A stretch of 64,000 nt of DNA from Thalassia testudinum (GCA_037157565.1 JAZHRO010000002.1:73520001-73584000); one strand, 5' to 3'; numbered from the stretch's first letter, positions 22,872-34,748 are shown. A program made the numbers and translations. Notes: generated from the sequence alone by a model not told the origin.

Positions 22872-25559
22872 TGTAACGACCCGATTCCCGAGTCCCTACG
22901 AGACACGAGAACCGGACCGACTCGACTAATCCCAAGACCCAGTCGTCCAACGAGGAAGTAACCAAAAGACAGTAAAATAAACCACATTCAGCATGAATAT
23001 AACTAACAGTAAAAAGTACAGCAGTAAGGAAAGAAACTACTACAGTAGGCACCACCACAACAGTAAAACAACATTTATCATATAACAAAAACTGCAGGTA
23101 AAGAAGGTACAGCGGAAACAAAACTACTCACTAGAACAGAAACAAAAGAAGGTACAAAGCTGTGGCAACTCTACTGGACCCTACTCGGCCCAGCGTCCTC
23201 TGCAGCCGCCGACCCTGGCTGCTCAACACCTGGTCCTGAAAAAGGTAACGAGTGTAACACGTCAGCAAAACGCTGAGTAGAGTGGCAAACTAACTAAAGG
23301 CAACAGTAGAGTGTACAGTAGCTGTTATGTTCTATTACTTCCTTTATTTACATCTTTCAATTTTTCTCACTATTTCATTTACTTCTCAGATCCTTTACTT
23401 GATCTCGAATGTCCTCGTGGGACGATCTTGATTGCAGTCTTTTCCAACAGTAGAAGTAGCACGTGGTGCTCTCCTGGCCGGGAGAGTCCCCCGTGGTGAT
23501 CCTACCCTCAGTCAACCACCCCAAGGTCACTGACAGACGTAACGGTGACTACGGCACGCGCGATAAACGCACAGGTAGCTAGCCCGTACTGGCACGCGGT
23601 CAGTCGTTTCCGTTAACGGGTGCGCCCAAAGCACAGCACGGAACCAGGGCAGAGCCCTCTCAGTAACAGGGGTCCAACCCCTCCACAGTAACCAAACCGG
23701 GGCCTTGCCCCTCCACAGTCCGCGCACCCTCGCCTGACTACCCTGGTTTGCCCTAGTGGGCCTAACAAGTCGGTGAAGGAGGCTAGCAGAACCCCGGGGC
23801 CCGTGGGGTAGCTAGTACTCTCCTAACACTACTAGCTCTCCTCGGTACTACGTACACGAGGGCCAACAAGTCGGTACAGAGCGGCCAAGCCTAACCCCGG
23901 GTCCCTGGGGCGGCTGGCCCCACTCTGCACTAAAACAGGTACAGGTACTTCCCTTGGTACTGCGTACCCAAGAGACAGTACAACTACATCTCAGTTCCAT
24001 TCCTTTTCTTTCCAGGAGTTCCACTCCTAATTCCCCGTAGGGTTCCAGCTCTTTATCTCAGAACATCATATGTTTCACTTTCCAGATTCACGTTCTCACA
24101 TTCCATGATCTCAACATGTTTCCTTGTTCATAACAGGCAGCTGTTAATTAATTTCACAGGCAGCTTATATATTCATTTCCATTTTTCCAAGACTGCAGTA
24201 ATATACATTCCACTAGTTTTTCCATCCTAGGATTCATGCCATATCCTAGGATCTATCATACAATCTAGTTTTCCGGCCCTAGGATTCATGCAACACCTAG
24301 GAGCTATCATTCCATACATTTCTCATTCCTAGGGTTCATGCAATGCCCTAGGTTCTAGTTATGGTTCCATACTTTAACAGATTTTATTAATGCTTAAAAC
24401 CACTCTACCAGGTACAACGGAAGTAATGGGGGCGTGGTCGGGAATCCCGCGCGCCTCCGCGACTCTCAAGACGGCAACCGAACGAGGTCCTATCACGAGG
24501 ATCAAACACAAGGAGTGTCTCAAAACAGTGTATAGCTACTGTAGGCGGGTAGAGGAATAATTTCTGAAACGAACGCAACTCGATTCGCGGAAAACGGAGC
24601 CCAAACGGGCCCTAAACGGGTCGAGAAAGACAATACTGTGCAAAATCAGACGTCTGGAACTCCTTCCAGACGTCTTAAACGGTGGATCAGAGAATTACCT
24701 GTTCGGCTTGGTTCCCCGGACGTCCAGAAGTCTGTGGCGACGTCTCTCCTAGATCCCAGACGTCCGATGGTCTCTCCGGACGTCTGGAGGTCACTCCCGC
24801 CGTCTGGTACAACTTCCAGACGTCGGATTCGCAAAGGATGACGAATCCGAACACCTGCGCACAGCCAACCCTCCTCCTTCAGTACGGTCAGTCGACAAAA
24901 GAAGAAGGAGAAAGCGGAACTCACCTTTCAGACGTCTGTATGATCACACAGACGTCGACCTTGCCGTCTGGATATTAGTCCAGACGTCTGATTCTGGAGA
25001 TTTTTCCAGAATCAGAACCTCGCTCGGCCTCCGCTCGCGACGTCGCCCGCGTCGCACCTCGCGCGTCCGCTGCTCCGCCCGCAGCAGGTCCCTCTTCGCG
25101 ACGCTCTGCGCCCCCTGCGCCCTCCGCCGGCCGGCCAAGCCGCTCCCGGCGAGCTCGCCCTCACGGCAGAGCCCCGCCCTCGCACGCCGCAGCTCCTCCG
25201 CGCCTTCTGCTGCGCCGCTGCCACTGCGCCCTTGCGTCCGCTCGCTCCGCCCGCAGCAGGAGAGGAGGAAGATGGTGGAGACGGGAGGGGAGGCGCGCCC
25301 CCTCCCCCTTTTAACGCCGCGCGGAGAGGAGGGGAGAGACGGCCGCAGTCGCCTGCAGCCGTAGAGAAGATGCGGATCGCAGGTCTGCGCGCACAGGCGC
25401 GCAGACGAATATCCCATGCGAGTATAACTGTTCGTCAGACGTCTGTAAACTATCCCGGACGTCTGGTCAGACGTCTGGATGTGATCCCAGACGTCTTGAC
25501 AGACGTCTGGGCCACCTCCCAGACGTCTTAAAAGACGTCTGGGGTACGCGCTCGTTACA
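22872..25559 (-). repeat. 3' LTR of element B
   Basis: 2688 bp, TGTAACGA...TCGTTACA structure. It holds about 17-18 GACGTC cores (24645-24995 and 25433-25545), a GTTAAAAGG TATA-like box near 25307-25316 (minus strand) and a CCTAGG array (about 24225-24352). It has the same length as the right LTR. Confidence 0.93.
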
Positions 25560-25645
25560 ATATAACAAACTCAAAGGAAGTTTCGTCCCCGAAACTTGCG
25601 CCAACTAGGGTGCGGAAAAAGGATGTCCAAATAACCATAACAAAC

Positions 25646-27196
25646 TCAAAGAGGACCGAAGCCGGTCCGAAAAGACGTACCCGCGAAAAGCTCTGGGTAC
25701 CGCTCCCGCATTGTCGCCTCAGGCTCCCAGGTAGCCTCCTCGTACCGCTGGCTCCTCCACAAAACCTTTACCAGGGGTACTTGCTTTCGTCTCAACCTGC
25801 GGACGGCTCGGTCTAGGATCTGCACTGGCCGCTCGGGGTAGGTCAGGTCGTCGCTCACCTCGACGCTCTCGTGACTCAGTACGTGGCTGGGATCGGCTAC
25901 GTACTTCCTGAGGTTGGACACGTGGAACACGTCGTGCACACCAGAAAGCTGCGGGGGAAGGGCAAGTCTGTAAGCAACGGGTCCAACCCGCTCCAGGACC
26001 TCGAAGGGCCCCACGAACCTCGGCGCGAGCTTCCCTCTCACCCCAAACCGCTGTAAGCCCTTCATGGGCGAAACACGAAGAAAGACGTGGTCCCCAACCT
26101 CGAACTGCACCTCTCTGCGTCTGCGATCTGCGTAGCTCTTCTGTCTGCTCCTGACAGTGCGGAGTCGTCTGTGGATCTGTTCAACTACCTCCTGACTCTG
26201 CCGGATCAACCTGGGGCCAACCTCCCACTTGGTCCCCACCTCAACCCAACTCAAGGGTGCCGTGCATTTCCGTCCGTACAGAGCCTCGTAGGGAGCCATG
26301 CCGATGCTCGAGTGATAACTGTTGTTGTATGCAAACTCTGCCAGGGGCAGGTGTTCCTCCCAAGAGCCCCTCCAGTCTAGTACACAGGCACGCAAAAGAT
26401 CCTCAAGTGTCTGTATCGTGCGTTCCGACTGTCCGTCCGTCTGGGGGTGGTAAGCCGTGCTAAACCTCAACCTCGTCCCCAAAGCCTGCTGAAACTCAGC
26501 CCAAAACTGGGACGTAAAGCGGGTATCCCGGTCGGATACGATCTCCCGCGGAACTCCGTGTAGTCGCACCACATCACGGATATACCTCTCTGCCAACTGT
26601 GCTGGTCCCAAAGTGACTCGGATCGGCAAGAATCGTGCCGTCTTCGTCAACCTATCCACTATTACCCAGACCGCGTCGTGTCCTCGCTGGGTAACAGGTA
26701 AACCCACCACCAAGTCCATGGTGATGCTCTCCCACTTCCACTCTGGCACTGGAAGCGGCTGAAGCGGCCCTGCAGGCCTCTGATGCTCGGCTTTCACCTG
26801 CTGGCACACTAAGCACTGCTGCACGAACTCACCCACATCCCGCTTCATCCCTCTCCACCAGAACTCGCGTCTCAAGTCATGGTACATTTTCGTGTTTCCG
26901 GGATGTATGGTGAATCTGGAACCGTGTGCCTCAGTCAGGAGCTCTCTCAACAGCTCCTCGTCTCTGGGGACGCACAGCCGTCCCCTCAAGCGTAACACCT
27001 GGTCTGTGAAAGAGAAGTCCCCTGGGTCCCCTGACAGTACTCTGTCGCGCAAAGACTGCAAGTACGGATCGGCCATCTGTCCCGTGATGATGCGGTCTAT
27101 CAACTCTGGTCTGGTCTGCCGTGTCACCGTCACTGCCCACAGTATCCTCGTAACTCTAGAGGTCGCCAACTGCCCACCTCCTCCAAAAGGCTCCAA
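25646..27196 (-). CDS. Element B integrase with chromodomain (516-codon frame)
   Basis: Intact frame with H91, H98, C128 and C131 of the integrase zinc domain, catalytic D161 (ITMDLVVG), D222 (IVSDRDTRF) and E258 (SERTIQTLE), the [16 protein letters not shown] module and a C-terminal chromodomain at about 473-505 ([18 protein letters not shown]). The first 20 or so residues (MEPFGGGG...) are an out-of-frame artefact, because homology begins at [14 protein letters not shown] near 27138. It overlaps the upstream frame by about 67 bp in a different phase because one C is missing compared with A (about 15856 in A; 27135 here). Without frameshifting it would not be translated as part of the polyprotein. 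Confidence 0.88.
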   Translation of the reverse strand: MEPFGGGGQLATSRVTRILWAVTVTRQTRPELIDRIITGQMADPYLQSLRDRVLSGDPGDFSFTDQVLRLRGRLCVPRDEELLRELLTEAHGSRFTIHPGNTKMYHDLRREFWWRGMKRDVGEFVQQCLVCQQVKAEHQRPAGPLQPLPVPEWKWESITMDLVVGLPVTQRGHDAVWVIVDRLTKTARFLPIRVTLGPAQLAERYIRDVVRLHGVPREIVSDRDTRFTSQFWAEFQQALGTRLRFSTAYHPQTDGQSERTIQTLEDLLRACVLDWRGSWEEHLPLAEFAYNNSYHSSIGMAPYEALYGRKCTAPLSWVEVGTKWEVGPRLIRQSQEVVEQIHRRLRTVRSRQKSYADRRRREVQFEVGDHVFLRVSPMKGLQRFGVRGKLAPRFVGPFEVLERVGPVAYRLALPPQLSGVHDVFHVSNLRKYVADPSHVLSHESVEVSDDLTYPERPVQILDRAVRRLRRKQVPLVKVLWRSQRYEEATWEPEATMRERYPELFAGTSFRTGFGPL

Positions 27197-29748
27197 CTCT
27201 GTAACTGTAGACTGGCCAAGCGTGCGGGCGCCTTACGGCTCAAGGCGTCAGCCACCACATTGGCCTTTCCCGGGTGGTAGGAGATGCTGCAGTCGTAGTC
27301 CTTCAGGAGCTCCAACCAACGTCTCTGTCTCATGTTGAGCTCCTTCTGGTCAAAAAGATATCTGAGGCTCTTGTGATCTGTAAAAATCTCGAAGGTCTCA
27401 CCGTACAAGTAGTGCCTCCATGTCTTCAGCGCGAAGACAACAGCTGCCAACTCTAGGTCATGGGTAGGGTAGGTATGCTCATGGGGCTTCAGTTGCCGCG
27501 AAGCGTAAGCGACCACGTGACCCCTCTGCATGAGCACACCTCCTAACCCCTGCAAGGAAGCGTCCGTGTACACGACGAACCCGCCACTACTGTCAGGAAT
27601 GGTGAGCACGGGAGCCGAGGTCAACCTCTCCTTCAGCTCCAGAAAACACGCCTCACAGGCGTCTGTCCAAGCGAAAGGCACATCCTTCCGAGTCAACTGT
27701 GTCATAGGACGTGCAATCTGCGAAAACCCTCTGATGAACCGTCTGTAGTAACCTGCCAGTCCTAGGAAACTGCGAATCTCAGTGACTGAACGCGGTCTCT
27801 CCCACCTGAGCACTGCCTCGACCTTGGCGGGATCCACCGCCAGGCCGTCTCCAGAGATCACATGACCCAAAAAGGTCACCTCCCTCAACCAGAACTCGCA
27901 CTTGCTGTATTTGACGTACAGCCTGCGTCGTCTCAGAGTGTCCAGAACCATCCGCAAGTGCTGTCCGTGCTGCGTCCGATCTCTAGAATAGATGAGTACA
28001 TCATCTATGAAAACCACCACAAACTGGTCCAAGTACGGTCTGAACACCCGGTTCATCAGGTCCATGAAAGCAGCGGGGGCATTGGTCAGCCCAAACGGCA
28101 TGACCAAAAACTCGTAGTGTCCGTACCGGGTGCGGAAAGCTGTCTTGGAGACGTCGGTCTCCCTGATCCTCAACTGGTGGTATCCAAACCTCAAGTCGAT
28201 CTTGGAAAACACCGTGGCACCCCGCAACTGGTCAAACAAATCGTCAATCCTCGGCAGCAGATATCTGTTCTTGATGGTGACCCTATTCAGCTGTCTGTAG
28301 TCCACACAAAGGCGTAGGGTCCCATCCTTCTTCTTCACAAACAGTACCGGGGCTCCCCAGGGAGACGCACTGGGCCTCACGAAACCCTTCTCCAAAAGGT
28401 CCTGCAACTGAGACTTGAGCTCTCGCAGCTCAAGCGGTGCCATCCTGTATGGCGCGGTGGAGATGGGGTTGGTCCCTGGTACTAGTGAGATCTCAAACTC
28501 GATCTCACGCTCGGGCGGTAGTCCTGGTAACTCGTCTGGAAACACGTCGGGGTACTCTCTGACCACCGGGATGCTCTGGAAGTCTGCCACGGGGCTGTGC
28601 TCTGCCACCACACAAGCTAAGAAGCCCTCACACCCCTGGCTCAAAAGTCTCGCCGCCCGAAGTGCCGAAATGCACCTGAAACCTCCGTCCACTGGCTGCC
28701 CGTGAAACTCGAAGGAAGGCAACTCCGGAATGGAGAAGACAATCTTCCTCTCAAAGCAGTCTACCAATGCGTGGTAAGCGGACAGCCAATCCATCCCCAG
28801 GATCACCCCAAAGTCCTCCATCTGTATCATAATCAGGTCAGCTGGCAGGCTGTGTCCCCCGATGCTGACCCCGCAACCCGTGTACACCTCCCCAGCTACA
28901 AACAGCTGACCACTCGGACCTCTGATTACGAACGGGTTCTCTAACAATGTATAATCCTGGTCCAAACTAACTGCGAAACTGTCTGCGACAAACGAGTGCG
29001 TAGCGCCGGAATCGAAAAGCGTGTAAACGAGTCTGCCAGAAACTGAAACCATACCTGCTACCACGGATCCCGAAGCTCTGGCGTCCCTATGTGTTAGGGC
29101 GTTGATACGCCCTTCAGCTCTAGGTGCGGACGAAGCAGCCACACTCTGCGTCGGACGGGTAGGTGCTGGCCGGTACCCTCCTCGCGACTGCGGTCCTCCT
29201 CCTCGCGCCTGGAAACCGCGGCCTCCTGCGCGCCCTCCAGTGCTCTGCGTGGGAAGTATCTGCTGACCTCCTGCCCTAGATGGGCAGTCCCTCCTGACGT
29301 GGCCCGGCTGGCCACACTGGTAGCAGAGGGGAACCCGACTCCCGCCCTCAGTGAGTCCCTGCTGTCGGCTAGGCGGGGGTCCGGTGCTGGCGACTGGCCC
29401 CTGTCGAGGGCCCCCAAAGGCCACTGATGGCCCTGCACAACGTGACAGCTCTCCTGCGGACGCCACGTGTCTCCGTTGAGTTCTCCTAACACGCCTGGTG
29501 TGGCGGCGGAAATCTCGTTCCACCACTAACTCCCCTGTCGTACGCTCGGAAGGGGGAGGGGGTGGCGACGTGGGTGGAAGCTGAAATTCTTCTCGAACCA
29601 CCTCTCGAATTAGTTGGACGAGGTCCCGAGACGGTATACTCAGGAGAAGAGGAGGGGTTGTATGTATTCCAAGCCCGACACATCCGTCCCCCGGGCCCTG
29701 ACCTCGGCCGCGCCTGCGGCCCACCCTCCTAGCTCCACGACGCGGCAT
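27130..29748 (-). CDS. Element B capsid-deleted gag fused to protease, RT and RNase H (872 codons)
   Basis: Starts at [13 protein letters not shown] just after the primer site. Residues 1-80 are a basic/proline-rich gag N-terminus; the Retrotrans_gag capsid seen in A is missing, and the frame runs straight to the zinc knuckle (C142-x2-C-x4-H-x4-C155). The protease motif DSGATHSF is at 246-253, RT spans about 455-640 with FIDD at 580-583, and RNase H has YTDAS at 727-731. All recognisable catalytic motifs look intact. The frame ends by a frameshift at 27130, within the linker to integrase. It differs from A's N-terminus enough to suggest a separate subfamily. Confidence 0.88.
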   Translation of the reverse strand: MPRRGARRVGRRRGRGQGPGDGCVGLGIHTTPPLLLSIPSRDLVQLIREVVREEFQLPPTSPPPPPSERTTGELVVERDFRRHTRRVRRTQRRHVASAGELSRCAGPSVAFGGPRQGPVASTGPPPSRQQGLTEGGSRVPLCYQCGQPGHVRRDCPSRAGGQQILPTQSTGGRAGGRGFQARGGGPQSRGGYRPAPTRPTQSVAASSAPRAEGRINALTHRDARASGSVVAGMVSVSGRLVYTLFDSGATHSFVADSFAVSLDQDYTLLENPFVIRGPSGQLFVAGEVYTGCGVSIGGHSLPADLIMIQMEDFGVILGMDWLSAYHALVDCFERKIVFSIPELPSFEFHGQPVDGGFRCISALRAARLLSQGCEGFLACVVAEHSPVADFQSIPVVREYPDVFPDELPGLPPEREIEFEISLVPGTNPISTAPYRMAPLELRELKSQLQDLLEKGFVRPSASPWGAPVLFVKKKDGTLRLCVDYRQLNRVTIKNRYLLPRIDDLFDQLRGATVFSKIDLRFGYHQLRIRETDVSKTAFRTRYGHYEFLVMPFGLTNAPAAFMDLMNRVFRPYLDQFVVVFIDDVLIYSRDRTQHGQHLRMVLDTLRRRRLYVKYSKCEFWLREVTFLGHVISGDGLAVDPAKVEAVLRWERPRSVTEIRSFLGLAGYYRRFIRGFSQIARPMTQLTRKDVPFAWTDACEACFLELKERLTSAPVLTIPDSSGGFVVYTDASLQGLGGVLMQRGHVVAYASRQLKPHEHTYPTHDLELAAVVFALKTWRHYLYGETFEIFTDHKSLRYLFDQKELNMRQRRWLELLKDYDCSISYHPGKANVVADALSRKAPARLASLQLQSWSLLEEVGSWRPLELRGYCGQ

Positions 29749-29914
29749 CTCCTACAATGGAGACGCGAAACAAAACGGAAACGTCAAAACAGACGGGTAC
29801 CTAACAACACTTCTAAGAGCTCAAGTCAAGAGATATGTTGTGGTGGCTACTCTAGCTATAAACATGTGAATTGGTTATTTTCCAGTCAGTTGATTCACTT
29901 CTCGGGACGACCTT

Positions 29915-29926
29915 GCTCTGATACCA
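29915..29926 (-). other. Primer-binding site of element B (tRNA-iMet type)
   Basis: TGGTATCAGAGC on the minus strand, three bases inside the right LTR, identical in placement to element A. Confidence 0.93.
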
Positions 29927-31704
29927 TCTTGTAACGACCCGATTCCCGAGTCCCTACGAGACACGAGAACCGGACCGACTCGACTAATCCCAAGACCCAG
30001 TCGTCCAACGAGGAAGTAACCAAAAGACAGTAAAATAAACCACATTCAGCATGAATATAACTAACAGTAAAAAGTACAGCAGTAAGGAAAGAAACTACTA
30101 CAGTAGGCACCACCACAACAGTAAAACAACATTTATCATATAACAAAAACTGCAGGTAAAGAAGGTACAGCGGAAACAAAACTACTCACTAGAACAGAAA
30201 CAAAAGAAGGTACAAAGCTGTGGCAACTCTACTGGACCCTACTCGGCCCAGCGTCCTCTGCAGCCGCCGACCCTGGCTGCTCAACACCTGGTCCTGAAAA
30301 AGGTAACGAGTGTAACACGTCAGCAAAACGCTGAGTAGAGTGGCAAACTAACTAAAGGCAACAGTAGAGTGTACAGTAGCTGTTATGTTCTATTACTTCC
30401 TTTATTTACATCTTTCAATTTTTCTCACTATTTCATTTACTTCTCAGATCCTTTACTTGATCTCGAATGTCCTCGTGGGACGATCTTGATTGCAGTCTTT
30501 TCCAACAGTAGAAGTAGCACGTGGTGCTCTCCTGGCCGGGAGAGTCCCCCGTGGTGATCCTACCCTCAGTCAACCACCCCAAGGTCACTGACAGACGTAA
30601 CGGTGACTACGGCACGCGCGATAAACGCACAGGTAGCTAGCCCGTACTGGCACGCGGTCAGTCGTTTCCGTTAACGGGTGCGCCCAAAGCACAGCACGGA
30701 ACCAGGGCAGAGCCCTCTCAGTAACAGGGGTCCAACCCCTCCACAGTAACCAAACCGGGGCCTTGCCCCTCCACAGTCCGCGCACCCTCGCCTGACTACC
30801 CTGGTTTGCCCTAGTGGGCCTAACAAGTCGGTGAAGGAGGCTAGCAGAACCCCGGGGCCCGTGGGGTAGCTAGTACTCTCCTAACACTACTAGCTCTCCT
30901 CGGTACTACGTACACGAGGGCCAACAAGTCGGTACAGAGCGGCCAAGCCTAACCCCGGGTCCCTGGGGCGGCTGGCCCCACTCTGCACTAAAACAGGTAC
31001 AGGTACTTCCCTTGGTACTGCGTACCCAAGAGACAGTACAACTACATCTCAGTTCCATTCCTTTTCTTTCCAGGAGTTCCACTCCTAATTCCCCGTAGGG
31101 TTCCAGCTCTTTATCTCAGAACATCATATGTTTCACTTTCCAGATTCACGTTCTCACATTCCATGATCTCAACATGTTTCCTTGTTCATAACAGGCAGCT
31201 GTTAATTAATTTCACAGGCAGCTTATATATTCCTTTCCATTTTTCCAAGACTGCAGTAATATACATTCCACTAGTTTTTCCATCCTAGGATTCATGCCAT
31301 ATCCTAGGATCTATCATACAATCTAGTTTTCCGGCCCTAGGATTCATGCAACACCTAGGAGCTATCATTCCATACATTTCTCATTCCTAGGGTTCATGCA
31401 ATGCCCTAGGTTCTAGTTATGGTTCCATACTTTAACAGATTTTATTAATGCTTAAAACCACTCTACCAGGTACAACGGAAGTAATGGGGGCGTGGTCGGG
31501 AATCCCGCGCGCCTCCGCGACTCTCAAGACGGCAACCGAACGAGGTCCTATCACGAGGATCAAACACAAGGAGTGTCTCAAAACAGTGTATAGCTACTGT
31601 AGGCGGGTAGAGGAATAATTTCTGAAACGAACGCAACTCGATTCGCGGAAAACGGAGCCCAAACGGGCCCTAAACGGGTCGAGAAAGACAATACTGTGCA
31701 AAAT

Positions 31705-32605
31705 CAGACGTCTGGAACTCCTTCCAGACGTCTTAAACGGTGGATCAGAGAATTACCTATTCGGCTTGGTTCCCCGGACGTCCAGAAGTCTGTGGCGACG
31801 TCTCTCCTAGATCCCAGACATCCGATGGTCTCTCCGGACGTCTGGAGGTCACTCCCGCCGTCTGGTACAACTTCCAGACGTCGGATTCGCAAAGGATGAC
31901 GAATCCGAACACCTGCGCACAGCCAACCCTCCTCCTTCAGTACGGTCAGTCGACAAAAGAAGAAGGAGAAAGCGGAACTCACCTTTCAGACGTCTGTATG
32001 ATCACACAGACGTCGACCTTGCCGTCTGGATATCAGTCCAGACGTCTGATTCTGGAGATTTTTCCAGAATCAGAACCTCGCTCGGCCTCCGCTCGCGACG
32101 CCGCCCGCGTCGCACCTCGCGCGTCCACTGCTCCGCCCGCAGCAGGTCCCTCTTCGCGACGCTCTGCGCCCCCTGCGCCCTCCGCCGGCCGGCCAAGCCG
32201 CTCCCGGCGAGCTCGCCCTCACGGCAGAGCCCCGCCCTCGCACGCCGCAGCTCCTCCGCGCCTTCTGCTGCGCCGCTGCCGCTGCGCCCTTGTGTCCGCT
32301 CGCTCCGCCCGCAGCAGGAGAGGAGGAAGATGGTGGAGACGGGAGGGGAGGCGCGCCCCCTCCCCCTTTTAACGCCGCGCGGAGAGGAGGGGAGAGACGG
32401 CCGCAGTCGCCTGCAGCCGCAGAGAAGATGCGGATCGCAGGTCTGCGCGCACAGGCGCGCAGACGAATATCCCGTGCGAGTATAACTGTTCGTCAGACGT
32501 CTGTAAACTATCCCGGACGTCTGGTCAGACGTCTGGATGTGATCCCAGACGTCTTGACAGACGTCTGGGCCACCTCCCAGACGTCTTAAAAGACGTCTGG
32601 GGTAC
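31705..32605. promoter_or_regulatory. GACGTC-centred repeat arrays in the B promoter LTR
   Basis: About 17 GACGTC cores within 900 bp, mostly as CAGACGTCTG or CCAGACGTC/GACGTCTGG half-palindromes. The 32490-32605 cluster has about seven cores in 115 bp directly upstream of the TATA-like box, an enhancer-like position. Several sites are mutated by single transitions between the two LTR copies (for example cagacatccg near 31815). Confidence 0.75.
32365..32373 (-). promoter_or_regulatory. TATA-like box of the B 5' LTR
   Basis: GTTAAAAGG on the minus strand within GC-rich DNA. The equivalent position in A reads CCTTAAAAGG. Predicted to direct leftward transcription through the primer site. Confidence 0.5.
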
Positions 32606-32622
32606 GCGCTCGTTACACATGA

Positions 32623-32767
32623 GGACCAGCATGGAGAGCTCTTCATAGGGAAGGGACTCAGAGGATCAACGATCATTCACCACAGAGGCATAGGAAGGCC
32701 TCTGCGTCGACGATGATCAGGAATCAGAAGCAACTGGGTCCGAGGGATTCTCCAATGGAGAAGCCAT
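32623..32767 (-). pseudogene. LINE ORF1, N-terminal part
   Basis: Starts at the ATG at 32765-32767 (MASPLENPSDPVASDS) and runs to the B insertion point, with two in-frame TGA stops. A serine/proline-rich start is usual for plant LINE ORF1. The segment joins the 21963-22866 part once B is discounted. Confidence 0.65.
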
Positions 32768-33162
32768 GACCCAGCTGTAAACCCCACCCACGAAAACCTC
32801 ACACCGAAAGCACCAAAAATAGAACAAACGACAGCAAATCAAAAAACAAAAACTGAATGAGACGAAAAGCGAAAACCACCAGCAAGGAGCAGCAAGGCTC
32901 CAACCCCTAAGGACCACCCGCTGCTCCTAACCAAAGGAGTAACCATGGCGGGAAGCTGCCTAGCTCCCCTCCGAGGGGAGGGGAGGAGGAAGGGCCTCAC
33001 CAGAACAGAGGGGTGGGAAAACCCTAGGGGAAAGAAAAGGAACAACAGGAGGGAGTGTCGGGAGAGGCAGGGTAAAAGGAGAGGGGGAGGGGCACTCTCT
33101 CACAAGGGGAGGGGCGCTCTCTCCAGGCCAAATGGTATAATAGCACCTTACGTTGCTAAACA
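32768..33162 (-). other. LINE 5' UTR
   Basis: About 395 bp upstream of the ORF1 ATG on the minus strand. It contains a duplicated unit of about 24 bp (gagagagcgcccctcccc near 33100-33130 and its neighbour) and ends at the 14-bp target repeat. Plant L1 5' UTRs commonly carry such G/C-rich direct repeats and an internal promoter. Confidence 0.55.
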
Positions 33163-33480
33163 CCCATTTCCTACCCCCTCTACTTCTTGTTTCCTCTCAT
33201 TTCCTACCCTTCTTTTTCTCTTCTCCCGTTTCCTACCCCCTCCCTTGTCCACTTCTTTTTTTTTCTCCTCACATTTCCTCCCCCTCCACTTCCTCCTTTT
33301 TTTCTATGCCATTTCCTACCCCCTCAACTTCTTTTTTTTCCTCCTCCCATTTCCTACCCCCTCCACTTCCTTCTTTCTTTCTCCTCACATTTCCTCTCCC
33401 CTCCACTTCCTTCTTCTTCGTTCCTCTCATTTCCTACCCTTCTTTTTCTTTTTTTCCTCCTTTCATTTCCTATCATATTA
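33163..33480. repeat. C/T-rich minisatellite in CACTA noncoding DNA
   Basis: Repeats of a CATTTCCTACCCCCTCCACTTC-like unit of about 35-45 bp with T-rich spacers. The same unit appears at 4365-4389 on the other side of the LINE, so the LINE landed within this repeat. Open frames here (serine/phenylalanine/proline-rich) are compositional. Confidence 0.7.
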
Positions 33481-33737
33481 AATATTCAACAAACAAATAG
33501 TTGGCATACCCTACATATTAAAAATAACACACATGCATCATATATATATATATATATATATATAGTGTGCACACCCTCACATAATTAAAAAAAAAAAAGA
33601 ACTCACATGCATCATATATATATATATCTAATGGGCACACCTCACATAATAATAAAAACAAGGTCACATGGTTCATATACCCCCACATAGTAAAAAATAA
33701 ACTCACATGCATTTACAAAATTTTAAAGAAGCGGTAG
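33481..33737. repeat. AT-rich tandem repeats, CACTA noncoding DNA
   Basis: Three imperfect copies of a unit of about 70 bp (actcacatgcat, then (TA)n, then gcacaccctcacataat) span roughly 33525-33720, with (TA)n at about 33541-33564 and 33616-33627. Positions 33733-33737 (ggtag) are the left target duplication of element D. Confidence 0.6.
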
Positions 33738-34558
33738 TGATAATACTACATTTTACAATATTAATTCGGCTAAAGGGGGTCCGTTTTAAGGGTAAAATGC
33801 ATAGATAACACATCATAAATATGAATGGGAGTATTGCATGCATCAGACATCAAGATTGCTTATAGTGCATTATTAATGGCCATTTGTACAAGTACATGTC
33901 AAAACATGATGGATTCAGAGTGACGAACGGAGTCCAACGGACTTGAAATCAGCCAAATCCAAAATCCGAAGCTCCCACAATTGGCCCAAGAAGTTATGAC
34001 CCTTGATCTGATGATCAACGATCATAAGGCCGCCACGTGTCGACATCGCTGCACCCCTCGACTGCAGCACAACTCCACCGCACCGCGCACTGCAACTTTA
34101 AGCCGTTCAATCTTCAATCGCACGGTTGAGAAGCGCACGCCCCTCGCCCCCCACAGCCACAGCACCCTCAACTACAGCAACTCACAACCGTTGGATCTTC
34201 ATCCAACGCCCACACCGCGCCAGCGCCTCATCTCCACAACAATCGGAGGACACAGCGCAGCGATACGCACCTCATCCTCGCACAGTGGGGTGCGGGTTCG
34301 AGGTGCCCGCCACAGTGTGAATTCGAGCGATCGCGAGGCGCATGATTACGGCCGTTGATTTGCGATCGAGCGGCTCGGAAACGGGTGACGCAACACACTC
34401 CCATGCATCCGATGCAGATGCCCGCGATGACACGCAGGGCACGAGCTCAGCAGGCGCAACCCACAAGCGCTCTCGACCGTCCGATCTGCGATCGAATGGC
34501 CTACAACGTGCGCACATGGATCGCGCGCAAAGAACGGGCGCACGCGTGAGACCATTGG
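33738..34558 (+). repeat. Truncated 5' LTR of element D
   Basis: Aligns with 60676-61535 from the TGATAA start to gagaccattgg, then stops abruptly where G-derived sequence begins. The last part of the LTR, the primer site and the leader are gone. It carries short GATC-centred inverted repeats and a GGGTTCGAGG B-box-like motif near 34294. Confidence 0.85.
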
Positions 34559-34748
34559 GCAAGTAACCCCTAGATTGCTTTTCTTTTTCTTTCTCTTTAG
34601 AATTTTAGGGGCTTAAAAGAGGGGTATGGTTGTTGTGCGGCTGCTTGTTCTTTCTTGTTTTCCTGTGCCTACACAACAAAAGAGAAGAGATTAAGCCAGT
34701 AGTAAATCAGAAATTGTGAATTAATGGCTTCTAGAATGCCCGTTGCTC

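Larger units (their letters stand above)
22872..32617 (-). mobile_element. Element B: young chromovirus lacking most of the capsid region
   Basis: 9,746 bp between perfect 5-bp duplications CATGA (22867-22871 and 32618-32622). Both LTRs are 2688 bp (22872-25559 and 29930-32617) and nearly identical, which indicates a recent insertion. The primer site and domain order are as in A. The internal region is about 655 bp shorter than A's, because most of the capsid-coding part of gag is missing. The remaining gag, protease, RT and RNase H form one open frame, and a one-base deletion separates it from integrase. It probably depends on a complete relative for particles. Confidence 0.92.
29930..32617 (-). 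repeat. 5' LTR of element B
   Basis: 2688-bp partner of 22872-25559. By eye I counted about ten single-base differences and no length change. On the transcribed strand a GACGTC cluster (32490-32605) lies 120-240 bp upstream of a GTTAAAAGG TATA-like box (32365-32373). A second cluster (31705-32050) and the CCTAGG pair array (about 31285-31410) lie downstream. Confidence 0.93.
4390..33162 (-). mobile_element. Full-length plant L1-type LINE, split by three insertions
   Basis: On the minus strand the order is 5' UTR (33162-32768), ORF1 (N-part 32623-32767, middle 21963-22866, C-part 10764-11633), ORF2 endonuclease/RT/zinc region (7326-10840), ORF2 RNase H (4482-5045), 3' UTR and an A-tract (11 T on the plus strand at 4397-4407). 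A 14-bp direct repeat flanks it (4376-4389 and 33163-33176). Subtracting inserts A, B and C leaves about 6.4 kb, a typical full-length plant L1. All frames are damaged. Confidence 0.8.

Noticed and set aside
27130..29748. 872-codon frame as a host gene
   Set aside because: Protease, RT and RNase H motifs and flanking LTRs show it is retrotransposon gag-pol.
31705..32605. GACGTC arrays as a CRISPR-like array
   Set aside because: Repeats are only about 10-12 bp, irregularly spaced, degenerate, and in a plant retrotransposon LTR; there are no cas genes.
33187..33588. Proline/phenylalanine/serine-rich frames as a secreted or cell-wall protein
   Set aside because: They are translations of a C/T-rich minisatellite and a TA microsatellite.
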